A stretch of DNA of 64,000 nucleotides, from positions 1-64,000 of the forward strand of contig CAWJAM010000008.1 of the NCBI GenBank assembly GCA_963840835.1. Direction: 5' to 3'. How positions within the stretch are numbered: the stretch's first letter is position 1; every line of letters begins with the position of its first letter. Below are positions 41,481-51,556 of this stretch, one piece after another. A program made the position numbers and the translations under genes. The DNA is from Rubrobacter_D sp963840835 (GTDB taxonomy: Bacteria; Actinomycetota; Rubrobacteria; Rubrobacterales; Rubrobacteraceae). The notes beneath the pieces were generated by a model. That model made no database searches. It was not told the DNA's origin and worked only from the letters and a program-made list of their open reading frames with translations.

Positions 41481-43007
41481 ATGGCGCGCGTGATGATCGA
41501 CAGGGCAAGCGAGAACCTCAGGCCACTCAAAGAACGCCTGGCGACGATCAAGGACATCCACTCCGCCGCCTCGGTACTGGCGTGGGACAGGCAGACCTAC
41601 ATGCCCGAGGGCGGCGTCGGCGGCCGCGCCGAACAGCTCGCGAGCCTGGCCCGTACCGCACACGAGATGCTCGTCTCACCCGAGACGGGCCGGCTGCTGG
41701 AAGTTGCTGGCGGCCGTGAGCCCGGCTCCGACGATGCGGCCCTCCTGCGCCTCGCCAGAAGGGAGCATGATCGGGCGGTCAGGCTGCCGGCCCGTCTGGT
41801 GGCGGAGACATCGCGCGTGACGGCACTGGCCGAGGTGGCCTGGATCCAGGCCAGGACCCACTCCGACTGGTCCAAGTTCGCGCCCCACCTGGACCAGATA
41901 CTGGCCCTTAAACAGGAAGAGGCCGGCTATCTCGATGGCGAACATCCCTACGACGCGATGCTCGACCGCTACGATCCCGGCTCGAGCACAGAACGCCTGG
42001 TCGTCATGTTCGACGAACTAAAGGCGGGGATCGTCCCGCTAGTGAGCGAAATCTCGGCCAGACTTGGGGAAGATCGGGCCGCTCCGCTCCGCGGCGCCTT
42101 CGACGAAGCCGCGCAGGAGGCGTTCGGGCGTGAGGTCATCTCCAGCTTCGGCTACGACTGGAGCAGGGGCCGCCAGGACAGGGCCGTCCACCCGTTCTGC
42201 ATCAACTTCGGAGATCCTGGTGACGTAAGAATCACCACCCGCTTCGACCCGGAACTGCTCTCGGTCGGCTTCTTCGCCACCTGCCACGAGGCCGGTCACG
42301 CCCTCTACGAGCAGGGTGTCGACCCCTCGTACTCGCGAACGCCCCTCGCTGGCGGGGTCTCGATGGGCGTCCACGAGTCCCAGTCTCGCCTGTGGGAGAA
42401 CCTCGTCGCCCGCTCCAGGCCGTTCTGGTCACACTTCCAACCGAAGGTGCGGATAGCCTTCCCCGGTGTTCTCGACGGGGTAGACATCGAGACCATGTAC
42501 AGGGCCGTCAACGCCGTGAGGCCGTCGGAGATCAGGACGGAGGCCGACGAGCTTACCTACGACCTCCACGTCCTGCTCCGCTTCGAGCTGGAGGTGGGTC
42601 TCTTCGAAGGTAACCTCACCGTCGCCGACCTCCCTGAGGCCTGGAACGCGAAGATGGAGGAGTACCTTGGCATAGTCCCCGAAAATGACGCGCTGGGCGT
42701 CCTCCAGGACACCCACTGGGCCATCGGGTACTTCGGGTACTTCCCTTCGTACACCCTCGGCAACGTGCTCTCGGTCCAGCTCTTCGAGACTGCCCTAAAG
42801 GAGCGGCCCGGAATCGTGCCAGGCATGGAGCGCGGCGAGTTCGGCGATCTCCTCGGGTGGCTGCGGGAGAACGTCCACCGCCACGGCAAAAAGCACGAAC
42901 CGGACGACCTGATCGCACACTCCACAGGACGTCCCCCAGACACAGGTCCTTACCTCCGTTACCTCGAATCCAAGTTCGGAGGGCTGTACGGTCTGAAACT
43001 GCTCTAG
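41481..43007 (+). CDS. M32 family carboxypeptidase (Taq type)
   Basis: 508-aa zinc metallocarboxypeptidase. The active-site motif HEAGHALYEQG follows FATC at the expected position, with the family's DPSYSRTPLAGGVSMGVHESQSRLWEN segment, EIRTEADELTYDLHV and GYFGYFPSYTLGN. Full length for M32 enzymes (about 500 aa). It removes C-terminal residues from peptides in the cytosol. The ATG at 41481 has no strong ribosome site; a second ATG four codons later is possible. Its stop overlaps the stop of the convergent ATP-grasp gene. Confidence 0.92.
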   Translation: MARVMIDRASENLRPLKERLATIKDIHSAASVLAWDRQTYMPEGGVGGRAEQLASLARTAHEMLVSPETGRLLEVAGGREPGSDDAALLRLARREHDRAVRLPARLVAETSRVTALAEVAWIQARTHSDWSKFAPHLDQILALKQEEAGYLDGEHPYDAMLDRYDPGSSTERLVVMFDELKAGIVPLVSEISARLGEDRAAPLRGAFDEAAQEAFGREVISSFGYDWSRGRQDRAVHPFCINFGDPGDVRITTRFDPELLSVGFFATCHEAGHALYEQGVDPSYSRTPLAGGVSMGVHESQSRLWENLVARSRPFWSHFQPKVRIAFPGVLDGVDIETMYRAVNAVRPSEIRTEADELTYDLHVLLRFELEVGLFEGNLTVADLPEAWNAKMEEYLGIVPENDALGVLQDTHWAIGYFGYFPSYTLGNVLSVQLFETALKERPGIVPGMERGEFGDLLGWLRENVHRHGKKHEPDDLIAHSTGRPPDTGPYLRYLESKFGGLYGLKLL

Positions 43008-43023
43008 TCCTTCAGGACTAGAG
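43002..43023. terminator. Bidirectional hairpin overlapping two stop codons
   Basis: CTCTAGTCC-TTCA-GGACTAGAG is a perfect 9-bp stem. It contains both convergent stop codons (plus TAG 43005-43007; minus TAG 43006-43004), so it can act as a terminator or 3' end for both transcripts. Confidence 0.55.
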
Positions 43024-44366
43024 TATCCTTGCTGCTTCCTCCTGCCGTGGAGTTGACGACGCGCGTTCCCGGCCGGGCGACGCGGGTTAGGCCCCCTGGC
43101 ATGAGGTAGCCGACGGCGGGGAGCACGAACGCCCGCAGGTCCACAAACACCTCCTCCGTCCCCGTGCCGTCGCCCCTCAGCACGTGGGTCGAGAAGTCGA
43201 GCGTCTCCTGGGCCACGAATTGGGTGGGATCTTTGCTTATGTTGCGGCGGGCGGTGTCGATGTCGTCGGGAAGCGCCTCGGGCCCGACCATGAGGCCTTG
43301 CGCCCCGTAGCCTTCGCGGGGCTTGACGACCATCTCGGGCAGCCGTTCGAGGACGTCGGCGCGAGTCTCCCCTTCCGTAAGCGCATAGGTCGGCGCGTTC
43401 GAGAGGATCGGGGTCTCACCCAGGTATTGTTCGATCATGGCAGGCACGTAAGGGAAGACGGCCTTGTCGTCGGCGACGCCCGCCCCGGGGGCGTTGACGA
43501 GGGCGATGTTGCCTTCCAGGTAGACCTTCGCTAAGCTCGGGAAGGTCGGTATCGATATAGTCCTCGTCGAAGCGGCGGTAGATCACGTCCATCCTCCTGC
43601 CGCTCTCGCGCGCGTAGAACGAACCCTTCGGATACCCGGCAATCGGCGAGCGTCATCAGCGCTATGCCGCATGCCTGGGCGATCCTGCGGTGCTCGAAGA
43701 ACGCGGGGTCTTCTCCCCCGCGGGTGACCACGACCACGTCGGGTCTTCGACCCCAGTCAGGGGCCGCGAGCTCGAGCGTCTCGCGCAGCCTGTCGTAGTA
43801 GGAGAAGATCTCCATGACCCTGTACGCGTCAAGGACCTCGGGCATCGTCTCCTGCCCGGCCCGCCTGATGGCCTCGGAGTAGGCGACGCCGCTGGGTACG
43901 CGCACGTTGTCTTCGAGCACCACGTACTCGCCCGAGGCAAGGTGGACCACGTCGGGGCCGTAGATGTGGATCGGCGGTGAGGAGCCGGATAAGTCGTGTG
44001 GTCTGTAGAAAATGCTGCCGCGCACGATCTCCCCGGGAACCAGATCCTGGCCCGCCCCGTACAAGCCCCGCAACCAGGCGTTTATAGCTTTTCCTCGCTG
44101 CAAAAGACCCTGCAGACAGAGTCCGCCACTCATCAGCTGCGATAATCGCGGGGCACCCAATCCACGGGCAGGAGGCGTTCGAGGTCCCCGGTCCCGTCGT
44201 CGACGGGAAAGGTTGCCCCGAGCTCCCGCAGCCTCCGTCCGGCGAGCAGGATCCTTTTCGTCAGCTCCTCCTCGCCGAGGCCCTTGTACGCCTCGCGCAG
44301 CGCCCCGTACCGGTCGCGGAGGGTTCCCGCGTCGTCGTAGATCTCGTTAAAGTATGAAGGCTTCAG
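43004..44366 (-). pseudogene. Circularly permuted ATP-grasp protein (type 2), at least four frameshifts
   Basis: Pieces of one ~454-codon gene lie in several frames: LKPSYFNEIYDDAGTLRDRYG at the start, LLQRGKAINAWLRGLYG, HLASGEYVVLEDNVRVPSG, DVVVVTRGGEDPAFFEHRRI, NIALVNAPGAGVADDKAVFPY, and MVVKPREGYGAQGLMVGP. Lesions by eye: extra G near 44144-44148, extra G near 44108-44112, extra T near 43619-43628 and an indel near 43547-43559. The start may be a CTG at 44366, 8 bases from GGAGGG, perhaps an ATG altered by an inserted C. Members of this family accompany alpha-E and transglutaminase genes and are linked to peptide or proteasome-related modification; those neighbours are absent. Confidence 0.8.
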
Positions 44367-44539
44367 TCTCGGTACCCTCCGTCGGTGGTGACGCACCTCC
44401 CTCGCCGGCACGCTCCTCCAAGATAGAGGACGCGGCGCGTGCCGTAATCGGCCCGGCGGCGCAAGATAACCCGCCGGGCGACAGCCCACTTTTGGCCAGC
44501 GAGGGAACGCGCTGGCGCTTCGTCTTACTCCGTGGCTTG

Positions 44540-45898
44540 CGGGGGTCTCCCGATCCAGGCTCCGCTTTACCAGAACGTTCACGCCGTAGAGCACGACGCC
44601 GCCTCCCAGCAGCAGGCCAGCCAGCCCGAAGACCGACAAGTCATCTATAGCAGTGTAGATCAGGAGACTGCGGAGACCAGGATGCCGAGGATTGGGAAAA
44701 CGCTGGGCGTGCGGAAGTGTTCGTGTTCCACCTCGTCGCTTCGCAGCGCAAGCACGGAGATGTTCACCATGATGAACGCCATGAGGAGCAGCACCACGGT
44801 GGTTGTCGAGAGGGTGTCGAGCGCATCGGGGTTGCGGCCGATGGTGGCGAGGATCGTGAGGACCACGGCGGTGGTAAGGAGGATGGCGACCCAGGGGGTG
44901 AGGCGGCTCGGGATGGACCCTGGCGAACACCGCCGGCAATACGCCCTGGTCCGCCATGCCGTAGATGACGCGAGAGGCCATGATCATGTTGATAAGCGCC
45001 CCGTTGGAGACGGCGATGAGCGCGATGCCGGCGAAAAGTAGTGGGCGGAAGCGAGAACGGACTCCTCTCGACTACCTCGAGCAGCGGTCCGCTCGACGCG
45101 GCGAGCTGTGCCGTCGGCACCACCATCGAGGCGGTGAAGGTGACGAGCAGGTAGATGATGCCGGCGGCGAGCAGTCCGCCGAAGAGCGCCCGCGGGTAGA
45201 CTCTACTCGGATGCCTCACCTCCTCCGCCACGTTGACGGCGTCATCGAAGCCGATGAACGCGTAGAACGACAGCACCGTGCCGGCGAGGATGAGCCGGTA
45301 TGAGGCTCCCGCCCTCCTTGAACTCGAAGGCCCTCGCAGGCTCGCCCGTCCCCGTGCCGAGCGTCACGATCCCGATCAGGACGATCAGCACCAGGCCCGT
45401 GATCTCGATGCAGGTGAAGATCAGGTTGAGCCTTACCGACTCGGAGATGCCATAGAAGTTGATGAACCCGACCACCACCACGAACACGAGCGCGGCGAGG
45501 ACGCTCGGCACGGTTATGAACTGAAGAAGGTAATCGCCGGAGAAGGCGAGGCTCAGAACGCTGGCCGAAGTGATGCTGGCGGCCGCCACGGCGAAGGCCA
45601 CCATGAAGCTCACGAACGAGTTTCTGGAAGGCGTTGTTTACGTAGGTGGCGGACCCACCAGCCCGAGGATACTTGGTCACCAGCTCGGCGTAAGAGGCCG
45701 CGGTGAAGATGGCAAGCACAAAGGCGGCCAGGAACGCTGCCCAGATCGCACCACCCATGACCCCCCGACCTCGCCGACAAGCGCGTAGATGCCGGCCCCC
45801 ACGATATCGCCGAGCACGAAGAAGAACAGCAATCAGGGCCCGATGCCACGCTTTAGATCGGCATGCTCAGTCGCGTGAGATACACGTTCGTCGTCCAT
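44540..45898 (-). pseudogene. APC family amino acid permease, one nonsense codon and several frameshifts
   Basis: A 12-helix amino acid/polyamine permease can be assembled across frames: VLGDIVGAGIYALVGEVGG, GAIWAAFLAAFVLAIFTAAS, VPSVLAALVFVVVVGFINFYG, LSFYAFIGFDDAVNVAEEVR, INMIMASRVIYGMADQG, LTILATIGRNPDAL and IYTAIDDLSVFGLAG. Lesions: TGA at 45833-45835 where TGG is expected, a G-run shortened at 45761-45766, and indels near 45612-45620, 45294-45300, 45040, 44912 and 44658. The 3' limit is uncertain. The start ATG at 45898 with GGAGGAG is intact. The density of lesions is far above the rest of the window. Confidence 0.8.
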
Positions 45899-45983
45899 CC
45901 GCATCTCCTCCCCGCCCCCGGCCGAAACCGCAAGGCCTCCCTGTGACAATCCGGCTCTGTATGTTACAGGATTAGCGTGAAGC

Positions 45984-46244
45984 ATGCTGGGTTCGCCGGA
46001 TTGTCAGCACGCTGGCTTCGCCAGCTTGTCAGCACGGCGCTTCGCGCCTCGTCAGCACGCTCAGGCTGACGCCTTCGCTTGTCAGCTTTTGGCCGTTGGG
46101 GCCACGCCCTGGCGCGTACGAAGTACCGCTGTCAGGAGTGGTCGGATTCTACGCGCATGGCGACGCCCCGAGACGACTTCCTGCTGAAAGCGAGCCCTAG
46201 GCGAAGCCGGAGTGTGCTGACAAGCTGCCGTAGGCAGCGTGCTC
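45984..46244 (-). repeat. Family 1 element F (reverse, diverged core)
   Basis: The left arm has GTCAGCACG units around hairpins GGCTTCGCC, GGCGCTTCGCGCC and AGGCTGACGCCT; the core (minus, about 46085-46195) is more diverged than the others but keeps GGAAGTCGTCTCGGGGCG and an ACGC-GCCAGG-GCGT hairpin; one TGCTGACAAG and a CTGCCGTAGGCAG hairpin form the right arm. It meets the aminotransferase TGA stop through AGAGCACGCTGCC. Confidence 0.75.
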
Positions 46245-47339
46245 TCACAGCAAGCTGGCCAGGCGCTTGACGCCTTCCTCGATCTGGTCCGGCGTCACGG
46301 CGCAGAAGGGCAGGCGCACGAACCTGTCACCTTCCGTCGCTCCCCCGTCGTCGGGATCGGCGAAGAACGCCGGACCAGGCGTGAGCACGAGCCCGATGTC
46401 GCTGGCCCGACCGACGAGGTTCTCGGTGTTCGCGTCTTCAGGCAGCATCACGCTGACGAAGAATCCGCCGGAGGGGATGAACGCCTGGGCGCCCGACAGC
46501 TCGCGACGCACCGCGCCGGACATCGCCTTCCAGCGGGGCGTGTACAGGTCCTTCAGCCGCTCTATGTTGGGGTCGAGGAGCCCGCGGCGCAGGTACTCGG
46601 CGACGGCTGCCTGGGTGGGAAGCACGGGCGAGAGGTAGGTGTCCTCGCCGAGGGCCATAACCTCAGTTATAAGGTCCTCCGGGGAGATCATGAACCCAAC
46701 CCTCATGCCTGGACTCAGGAGCTTGCTGAACGAGCTCATCGTGATGACGTTTGAGGGGTCGATCTCGCGCAAAAGCGGAAGGTCCTCGCCCTCGTAGCGC
46801 AGCTTGCGGTACGGGATGTCTTCGATCACCCTGAAGTCGTACTCACCGGCGAGCTCCACAATCTTTCTCCGCTTCTGCAGAGAGAGGGTCGCCCCCGCAG
46901 GGTTCTGGAAGTCGGGCACGAGGTACAAGAAAGCGGGGACCTCGCGCTCCAGCGCAGCCACTAGCCTTTCGATGCTTATGCCGTCTTCCTCAAGAGGGAT
47001 GCCGACGGCGCGTGCCCCGCGACGCCTGAACGTCTTGATCGCCCGGTCGTAGCTTGGCTGCTCCGTGAAGACCGCAGCGCCGGGCCGGATCAGGTAAGAC
47101 GACACAAGGTCCTGCAACTGCAAGGAGCCGTTGCCGATCAAAACCTCCCCAGGCGAGACCCCGTACTCTCTGGCCAACTCCTCGCGCAGCGGCGCATAAC
47201 CTCGCTGCTGACCATACTGCAAGACAACGCTCGCGTCCTCACGCACCACAGCGTCGAGACACGCCCCCAGCTCTTCCGTCGGGAACGCCTCGGGAGGTGG
47301 TACGCCGCGGGTAAAGACAATCTTGTCGCTCGTCGTCAC
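46245..47339 (-). CDS. PLP-dependent aminotransferase, class I/II (LysN/MocR-like fold)
   Basis: 364-aa fold-type I aminotransferase close to 2-aminoadipate/aromatic transaminases. FxRGVPPPEAFPTEEL at the N-terminus, LIGNGSLQLQDLVSSYLI, LVPDFQNPAGATLSLQKR, VIEDIPYRKLRY and the PLP lysine in SSFSKLLSPGMRVGF are visible. It lacks the GntR helix-turn-helix of MocR proteins. The GTG at 47339 follows GAGGGG by about 8 bases and is preferred to the TTG at 47378. Substrate is not certain; no pathway neighbours. Confidence 0.83.
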   Translation of the reverse strand: MTTSDKIVFTRGVPPPEAFPTEELGACLDAVVREDASVVLQYGQQRGYAPLREELAREYGVSPGEVLIGNGSLQLQDLVSSYLIRPGAAVFTEQPSYDRAIKTFRRRGARAVGIPLEEDGISIERLVAALEREVPAFLYLVPDFQNPAGATLSLQKRRKIVELAGEYDFRVIEDIPYRKLRYEGEDLPLLREIDPSNVITMSSFSKLLSPGMRVGFMISPEDLITEVMALGEDTYLSPVLPTQAAVAEYLRRGLLDPNIERLKDLYTPRWKAMSGAVRRELSGAQAFIPSGGFFVSVMLPEDANTENLVGRASDIGLVLTPGPAFFADPDDGGATEGDRFVRLPFCAVTPDQIEEGVKRLASLL

Positions 47340-47492
47340 TCGACCAACCCCTCGTTCTCTATCTTCGGGAAAGCTCAATCCTATCTCTTACCCCGCAACA
47401 TGCGCAACCGCGAATCTCGAGGCAGGCTCACCCTCTGCTCCACCTACAGTAACCTGACCTTCCGGGTTCATAAGCGCTAGAATGGAATCAAT

Positions 47493-47747
47493 ATGGCTGA
47501 GACGCGCACGATATATCGCGAGTTAGAGATGGTCGCTATCCCGGAAGATGTCAGCGAGCTGGGGATCAAAGCCGGCGTGATGGGGACCATAGAGACCGTC
47601 TACAACGACGGCTGGATGCTCGACGTCGAGGTCAGCCGCGAGGACGGTGCGACAATTGGGTTCGTGGACCTGAAGGTCTCGGAGGACGGCTCGCTGAGCG
47701 TCGTCGCCTACACGCCTCTAGAGGCTGATAGCCAAGCATACAAGTAG
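47493..47747 (+). CDS. DUF4926 domain protein
   Basis: 84-aa protein of the DUF4926 type: LEMVAIPEDVSELGIKAGVMGTIETVYNDGWMLDVEV matches the family pattern, in which small proteins of this kind form a compact beta barrel. Some relatives sit in toxin-antitoxin-like or nuclease neighbourhoods, but no partner is beside it here. ATG start; no clear ribosome site. The following 156 bases to the dnaE stop contain a heptad pair (CTGATGCCTGAAACC) at about 47850-47868. Confidence 0.65.
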   Translation: MAETRTIYRELEMVAIPEDVSELGIKAGVMGTIETVYNDGWMLDVEVSREDGATIGFVDLKVSEDGSLSVVAYTPLEADSQAYK

Positions 47748-47903
47748 TACCAAATAGGGTGCAGCCCGCTACAGCAGTTCTTGAAAAGGATGCGCCCAGG
47801 CAAGCACAATGTGGGGGTGTCTCCGCTCGGCAAATCACGCCACAAAACCCTGCTGATGCCTGAAACCTATTGCCGCAGAGGCACACCCTTTCTGCAACCC
47901 GCG

Positions 47904-50900
47904 TTAGGAAACTTGCTCCATCTCGGGCTTGGGTGTATCCGCGGCGGGTGAGATGTAGGTGAGGCAGCGGGGACCGAGGAATTGTTTGAGCTCGGCGTGC
48001 AGGTCCGAGGTGTCGGAGACGCCCCCGATCTTCTCTTCGAGTACACCATCGCCGGAGACGAGGAAGAGCGGGCTCTCCCCCGGATAGCGCCGCAGCAGCC
48101 CGAACGCCTCCCGCGCCACTTCCCGCGAGAGGCCAACGAAGGCGCCTGCATCGAGGTACACGGGGTCGGCGCCCGGCTCCAGGTGCAGCTCTTCCATCTC
48201 CAGCGCCACGATGCGCGGGATGCCCTCTTTCATCTCGACCTTGCCCCTGACCTTGAGGACGGCGTCTTCGCGCACGCAACCTGAGCACCTGGCGTAGACT
48301 CTCGGGAAGACCATTACTTCGGCGAGCCCGCGGGTATCGTCGAGCTGGAGCATGGCCATCATGTCGCCCTTGCGCGTCGTGTTGGTCCGCACCGAGGTCG
48401 CGAGCCCCCCGACCCAGACCAAGGCCCCATCTCGGTATCCTTCGAGCTCCGAGACGGTCGTGTCGGTATGCTTCTTGAGCTTGTGCAAGACGGGCCGCAA
48501 GGGGTGGTCCGAGACATATAGGCCCAGGGTCTCCTTCTCCCACTCCAGGCTCCTGCGGTTGTCGTCCTCCACATCCGGGAACTCGGGTTTGGGGGGTGTT
48601 AGCTCGGACGCGTCGAACATGGAGAACTGGTCCTCGCTAGCCCCTTTGAGCCCCTTCGTCGAGCGCTCAACGGCCTTCGCGTGTACGGCTACCATGGCGG
48701 CCCTCGAAGGGCCTGCGTTGTCGAAGGCGCCGCACTTTATGAGGGACTCGAGCGTGCGCTTGTTGTAGGTCTTGGAGTCGACGCGCTCGCAGAAGTCGAA
48801 GATGTCCTCGAAGGAACCGTCCTCCCTCGCGGCGATGATCGAATCCACGCAGGAGTCCCCGACGTTCTTGACGGCCGATAGCCCGAAGCGGATGGTATCC
48901 CCGACTACTGTAAAACGCCGCCCGCTCTCGTTTACGTCTGGCGGCAGGACCCTTATCTTCATCGCTCTCGCCTCTGCGACGTACTGGGGCACCCTGTCCT
49001 TGGTGTTCATTACGCTGCTCATGAGGGCGGCCATGTACGCCTCCGGATAATGGGCCTTGAGATAGGCCGTCTGAAAGGCGAGGAACGAGTAGCATGCCGA
49101 GTGGCTCTTGTTGAAGGAGTATCCCCCGGCCTTCTCCATCCAGTTCCACAGCTCCTCGGCGCCATCGGTCGAGACGCCGCTCGACGCGCACCCGGCCATG
49201 AATTTGTCCTTGAGCGTTGCAAGCATCGCCGCGTTCTTCTTGCCGATGGCCTTGCGCAGCGTGTCGGCCTCGCCGGGGGTAAACCCTCCCAGCATCTTGG
49301 AGATCTCCATGAGCTGCTCCTGGTAGGCCGCCACCCCGTAAGTTGGCTCCAGGATCGGCTTGAGCCGCTCGTCCAGGTACTCGACGCTCTCGGGGTCGTG
49401 CTTGCCACGCTTGAAGGTGGGGATGTAGTCCATCGGGCCTGGTCTGTAGAGGGCATTGAGTGCCACCAGGTCGTCGAAGCGGTCGGGCCTGACCTCCTGG
49501 AGCATCCGTTGCATCCCACTCGATTCGAACTGGAAGACCCCGAAGGTGTCCCCCCTGGCGAAGAGCCGCAAAGTCTTCTCGTCGTCCAGTGGAACAGTGC
49601 GGATATCGGGCTCCTCGCCCCCGCTACTGCGAATGGTCTTTAGGGTCTCTTCGATCACGTCGAGATTCCTCAGACCGAGAAAATCTACTTTGAGCAATCC
49701 CAACGCCTCCACGTCGGACATGGGATGCTGGACCATCACGGCCCGCTCGTCCCTCGCGACGCGCTGCAGCGGCACTATGTCGGTCAGCGGTTCCTCGGAG
49801 ATGACTACCCCGGCGGCGTGGGTTCCCGCGTGGCGGGCGAACCCCTCAATCTCGAAGGCCGTGTCGAGGACCTGCCTCGCAGCGTCGTCCTGCGCGACGA
49901 ACTGCATGATCTCCCGCGCAGGACCAGGATGCTTCTCCCCGGCGACGTACGAGCCGTTCTCGGGGAGCAGCACGTCCCTGAGCGTGGTGCCGACGGGTTT
50001 GTCGGGGATAAACTTGGCGAGCTTGTCGGTATCCGAGTAGGGGTACTGGTAGATCCTGCCCGAGTCCCTGATGGCCGCCTTGGCGCCGATGGTCCCGAAC
50101 GTGATGATCTGGGCCACGTGCTCGTGCCCGCCGTACTTGTCCGTGACGTAGCGCATGACCTCAGAGCGCCCCGCGACCGAGAAGTCTATATCCACGTCGG
50201 GCATGTTGATGCGATCCGGGTTCAAGAAGCGCTCGAAGAGCAGGGAGTATTCGAGGGGATCGAGGTCCGTTATCTCCAGCGCGTAGGCGACGATGGAACC
50301 GGCCGCCGAGCCGCGGCCGGGCCCGACCGCGATCTTGCGGTCCTTCGCGTACTTGACGAAGTCCCAGACGATGAGGAAGTAGTCGGCGAACCCCATCTTC
50401 CCGATGGTCTCGAGCTCGAACTCCAGCCGCCTCAGCACCTCCTGGGTCCTGGCCCGTCCGCCGTAACGCCGCAGCAGGCCCCGCTCGCACTGCTCCCTCA
50501 AGTACTCATCGGCCGTGTACCCTTCCGGCTTGGGGAAGTTGGGCAGGCGCGTCTTGCCGAGCTCGATTCCTACGTCCTCGACGGACTCGACGACCTTGAT
50601 AGTGTTCTCCAGGGCCTCGGGATGGTCGGGGAAGATCCTGGCCATCTCCTCTACGGTCTTGACGTAGAATTCCTCGCCGGAGAACTTCATGCGCTTGGGA
50701 TCGTTGTAGAACTTGCCCGTCCCGATGCAAAGCAGTACGTCGTGCATCTTTGCGTCGTTCCTCGTAGTGTAGTGCGAGTCGTTGGCGGCGACGAGCGGGA
50801 TGCCCGTCTCCTTGTGGAGCCTGACCAGACCCTCGTTTACGCGCCGCTGCTGCTCGATGCCGTGGTCCTGCATCTCCAGATACACGGCGTCGAAGACCTC

Positions 50901-51392
50901 TGCGTACTCCAGCAAGAGTCTACGAGCCTCATCGGGACGCCCCTCCAGTATCCTTGTCGGCACCTCCGCCGAGAGGCAACCGGAGAGGCAGATGATCCCC
51001 CGCCCGTGCTTCTTGAGCATCTCCAGGTCGACCCGCGGCTTGTAGTAAAACCCCTCCAGAAACCCGCAAGTCGAGAGTTTCATCAGGTTCGTGTACCCCT
51101 CGGCCGTCCTGGCGATGAGCGTCAGATGGTAGTAAGGAGCCCGGCTCCTATCGTTCCGGTCTGCCGTAACATAGACCTCACAGCCCATGAGTGGCTTTAT
51201 GCCAGCGTCCCCGGCCGCCTTGTAGAACTTGACGGCCCCGTACATCACGCCGTGATCAGTCAACGCGAGCCCCGGCATCCCCTGCTCTTTGGCGAAGGCG
51301 ATGAGATCCTTGATGCGGCTCGCCCCGTCAAGCATCGAGTACTCCGAGTGACAGTGCAAGTGCGCGAAAGCGCCGCCCGACGAAACCGCCAA
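47904..51392 (-). CDS. dnaE: DNA polymerase III alpha subunit
   Basis: 1162-aa replicative polymerase, DnaE1 type. The PHP domain (HLHCHSEYSMLDGA, LTDHGVMYG, SGCLSAEVPTRIL, ANDSHYTTRND) keeps its metal ligands, so intrinsic proofreading is possible, as in mycobacteria. The palm has GRGSAAGSIVAYAL, the catalytic PDVDIDFS and VDFLGLRNLDVI; the KSHSACYSFLAFQTAYLKA segment, tandem helix-hairpin-helix and OB domain follow. TTG start at 51392 with GGGAGGC upstream. Upstream lies family 1 element G; downstream is a short gap. Monocistronic as seen. Confidence 0.96.
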   Translation of the reverse strand: MAVSSGGAFAHLHCHSEYSMLDGASRIKDLIAFAKEQGMPGLALTDHGVMYGAVKFYKAAGDAGIKPLMGCEVYVTADRNDRSRAPYYHLTLIARTAEGYTNLMKLSTCGFLEGFYYKPRVDLEMLKKHGRGIICLSGCLSAEVPTRILEGRPDEARRLLLEYAEVFDAVYLEMQDHGIEQQRRVNEGLVRLHKETGIPLVAANDSHYTTRNDAKMHDVLLCIGTGKFYNDPKRMKFSGEEFYVKTVEEMARIFPDHPEALENTIKVVESVEDVGIELGKTRLPNFPKPEGYTADEYLREQCERGLLRRYGGRARTQEVLRRLEFELETIGKMGFADYFLIVWDFVKYAKDRKIAVGPGRGSAAGSIVAYALEITDLDPLEYSLLFERFLNPDRINMPDVDIDFSVAGRSEVMRYVTDKYGGHEHVAQIITFGTIGAKAAIRDSGRIYQYPYSDTDKLAKFIPDKPVGTTLRDVLLPENGSYVAGEKHPGPAREIMQFVAQDDAARQVLDTAFEIEGFARHAGTHAAGVVISEEPLTDIVPLQRVARDERAVMVQHPMSDVEALGLLKVDFLGLRNLDVIEETLKTIRSSGGEEPDIRTVPLDDEKTLRLFARGDTFGVFQFESSGMQRMLQEVRPDRFDDLVALNALYRPGPMDYIPTFKRGKHDPESVEYLDERLKPILEPTYGVAAYQEQLMEISKMLGGFTPGEADTLRKAIGKKNAAMLATLKDKFMAGCASSGVSTDGAEELWNWMEKAGGYSFNKSHSACYSFLAFQTAYLKAHYPEAYMAALMSSVMNTKDRVPQYVAEARAMKIRVLPPDVNESGRRFTVVGDTIRFGLSAVKNVGDSCVDSIIAAREDGSFEDIFDFCERVDSKTYNKRTLESLIKCGAFDNAGPSRAAMVAVHAKAVERSTKGLKGASEDQFSMFDASELTPPKPEFPDVEDDNRRSLEWEKETLGLYVSDHPLRPVLHKLKKHTDTTVSELEGYRDGALVWVGGLATSVRTNTTRKGDMMAMLQLDDTRGLAEVMVFPRVYARCSGCVREDAVLKVRGKVEMKEGIPRIVALEMEELHLEPGADPVYLDAGAFVGLSREVAREAFGLLRRYPGESPLFLVSGDGVLEEKIGGVSDTSDLHAELKQFLGPRCLTYISPAADTPKPEMEQVS

Positions 51393-51556
51393 TCTGCCTC
51401 CCTCAGTCCAGGGTTTCGGCGACGCCCAAAAAGAGCGCCGCCGGCCGCCTTGTTCTCCCCTTAGTTACCCGACGCAAACTACTATAAGGCACCACCCCAC
51501 GAATTGTCCAGACTCCCTCGACCACGACTTGAACCCTATTTTGCAGGACTTTTCAG

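Noticed and set aside
44133..44987. 284-aa ORF in the permease/ATP-grasp region
   Set aside because: It joins out-of-frame permease sequence to ATP-grasp N-terminus; not a real protein as written.
49725..51464. 579-aa plus-strand ORF opposite dnaE
   Set aside because: Entirely antisense to conserved dnaE; sequence is typical mirror composition with no recognisable domain.
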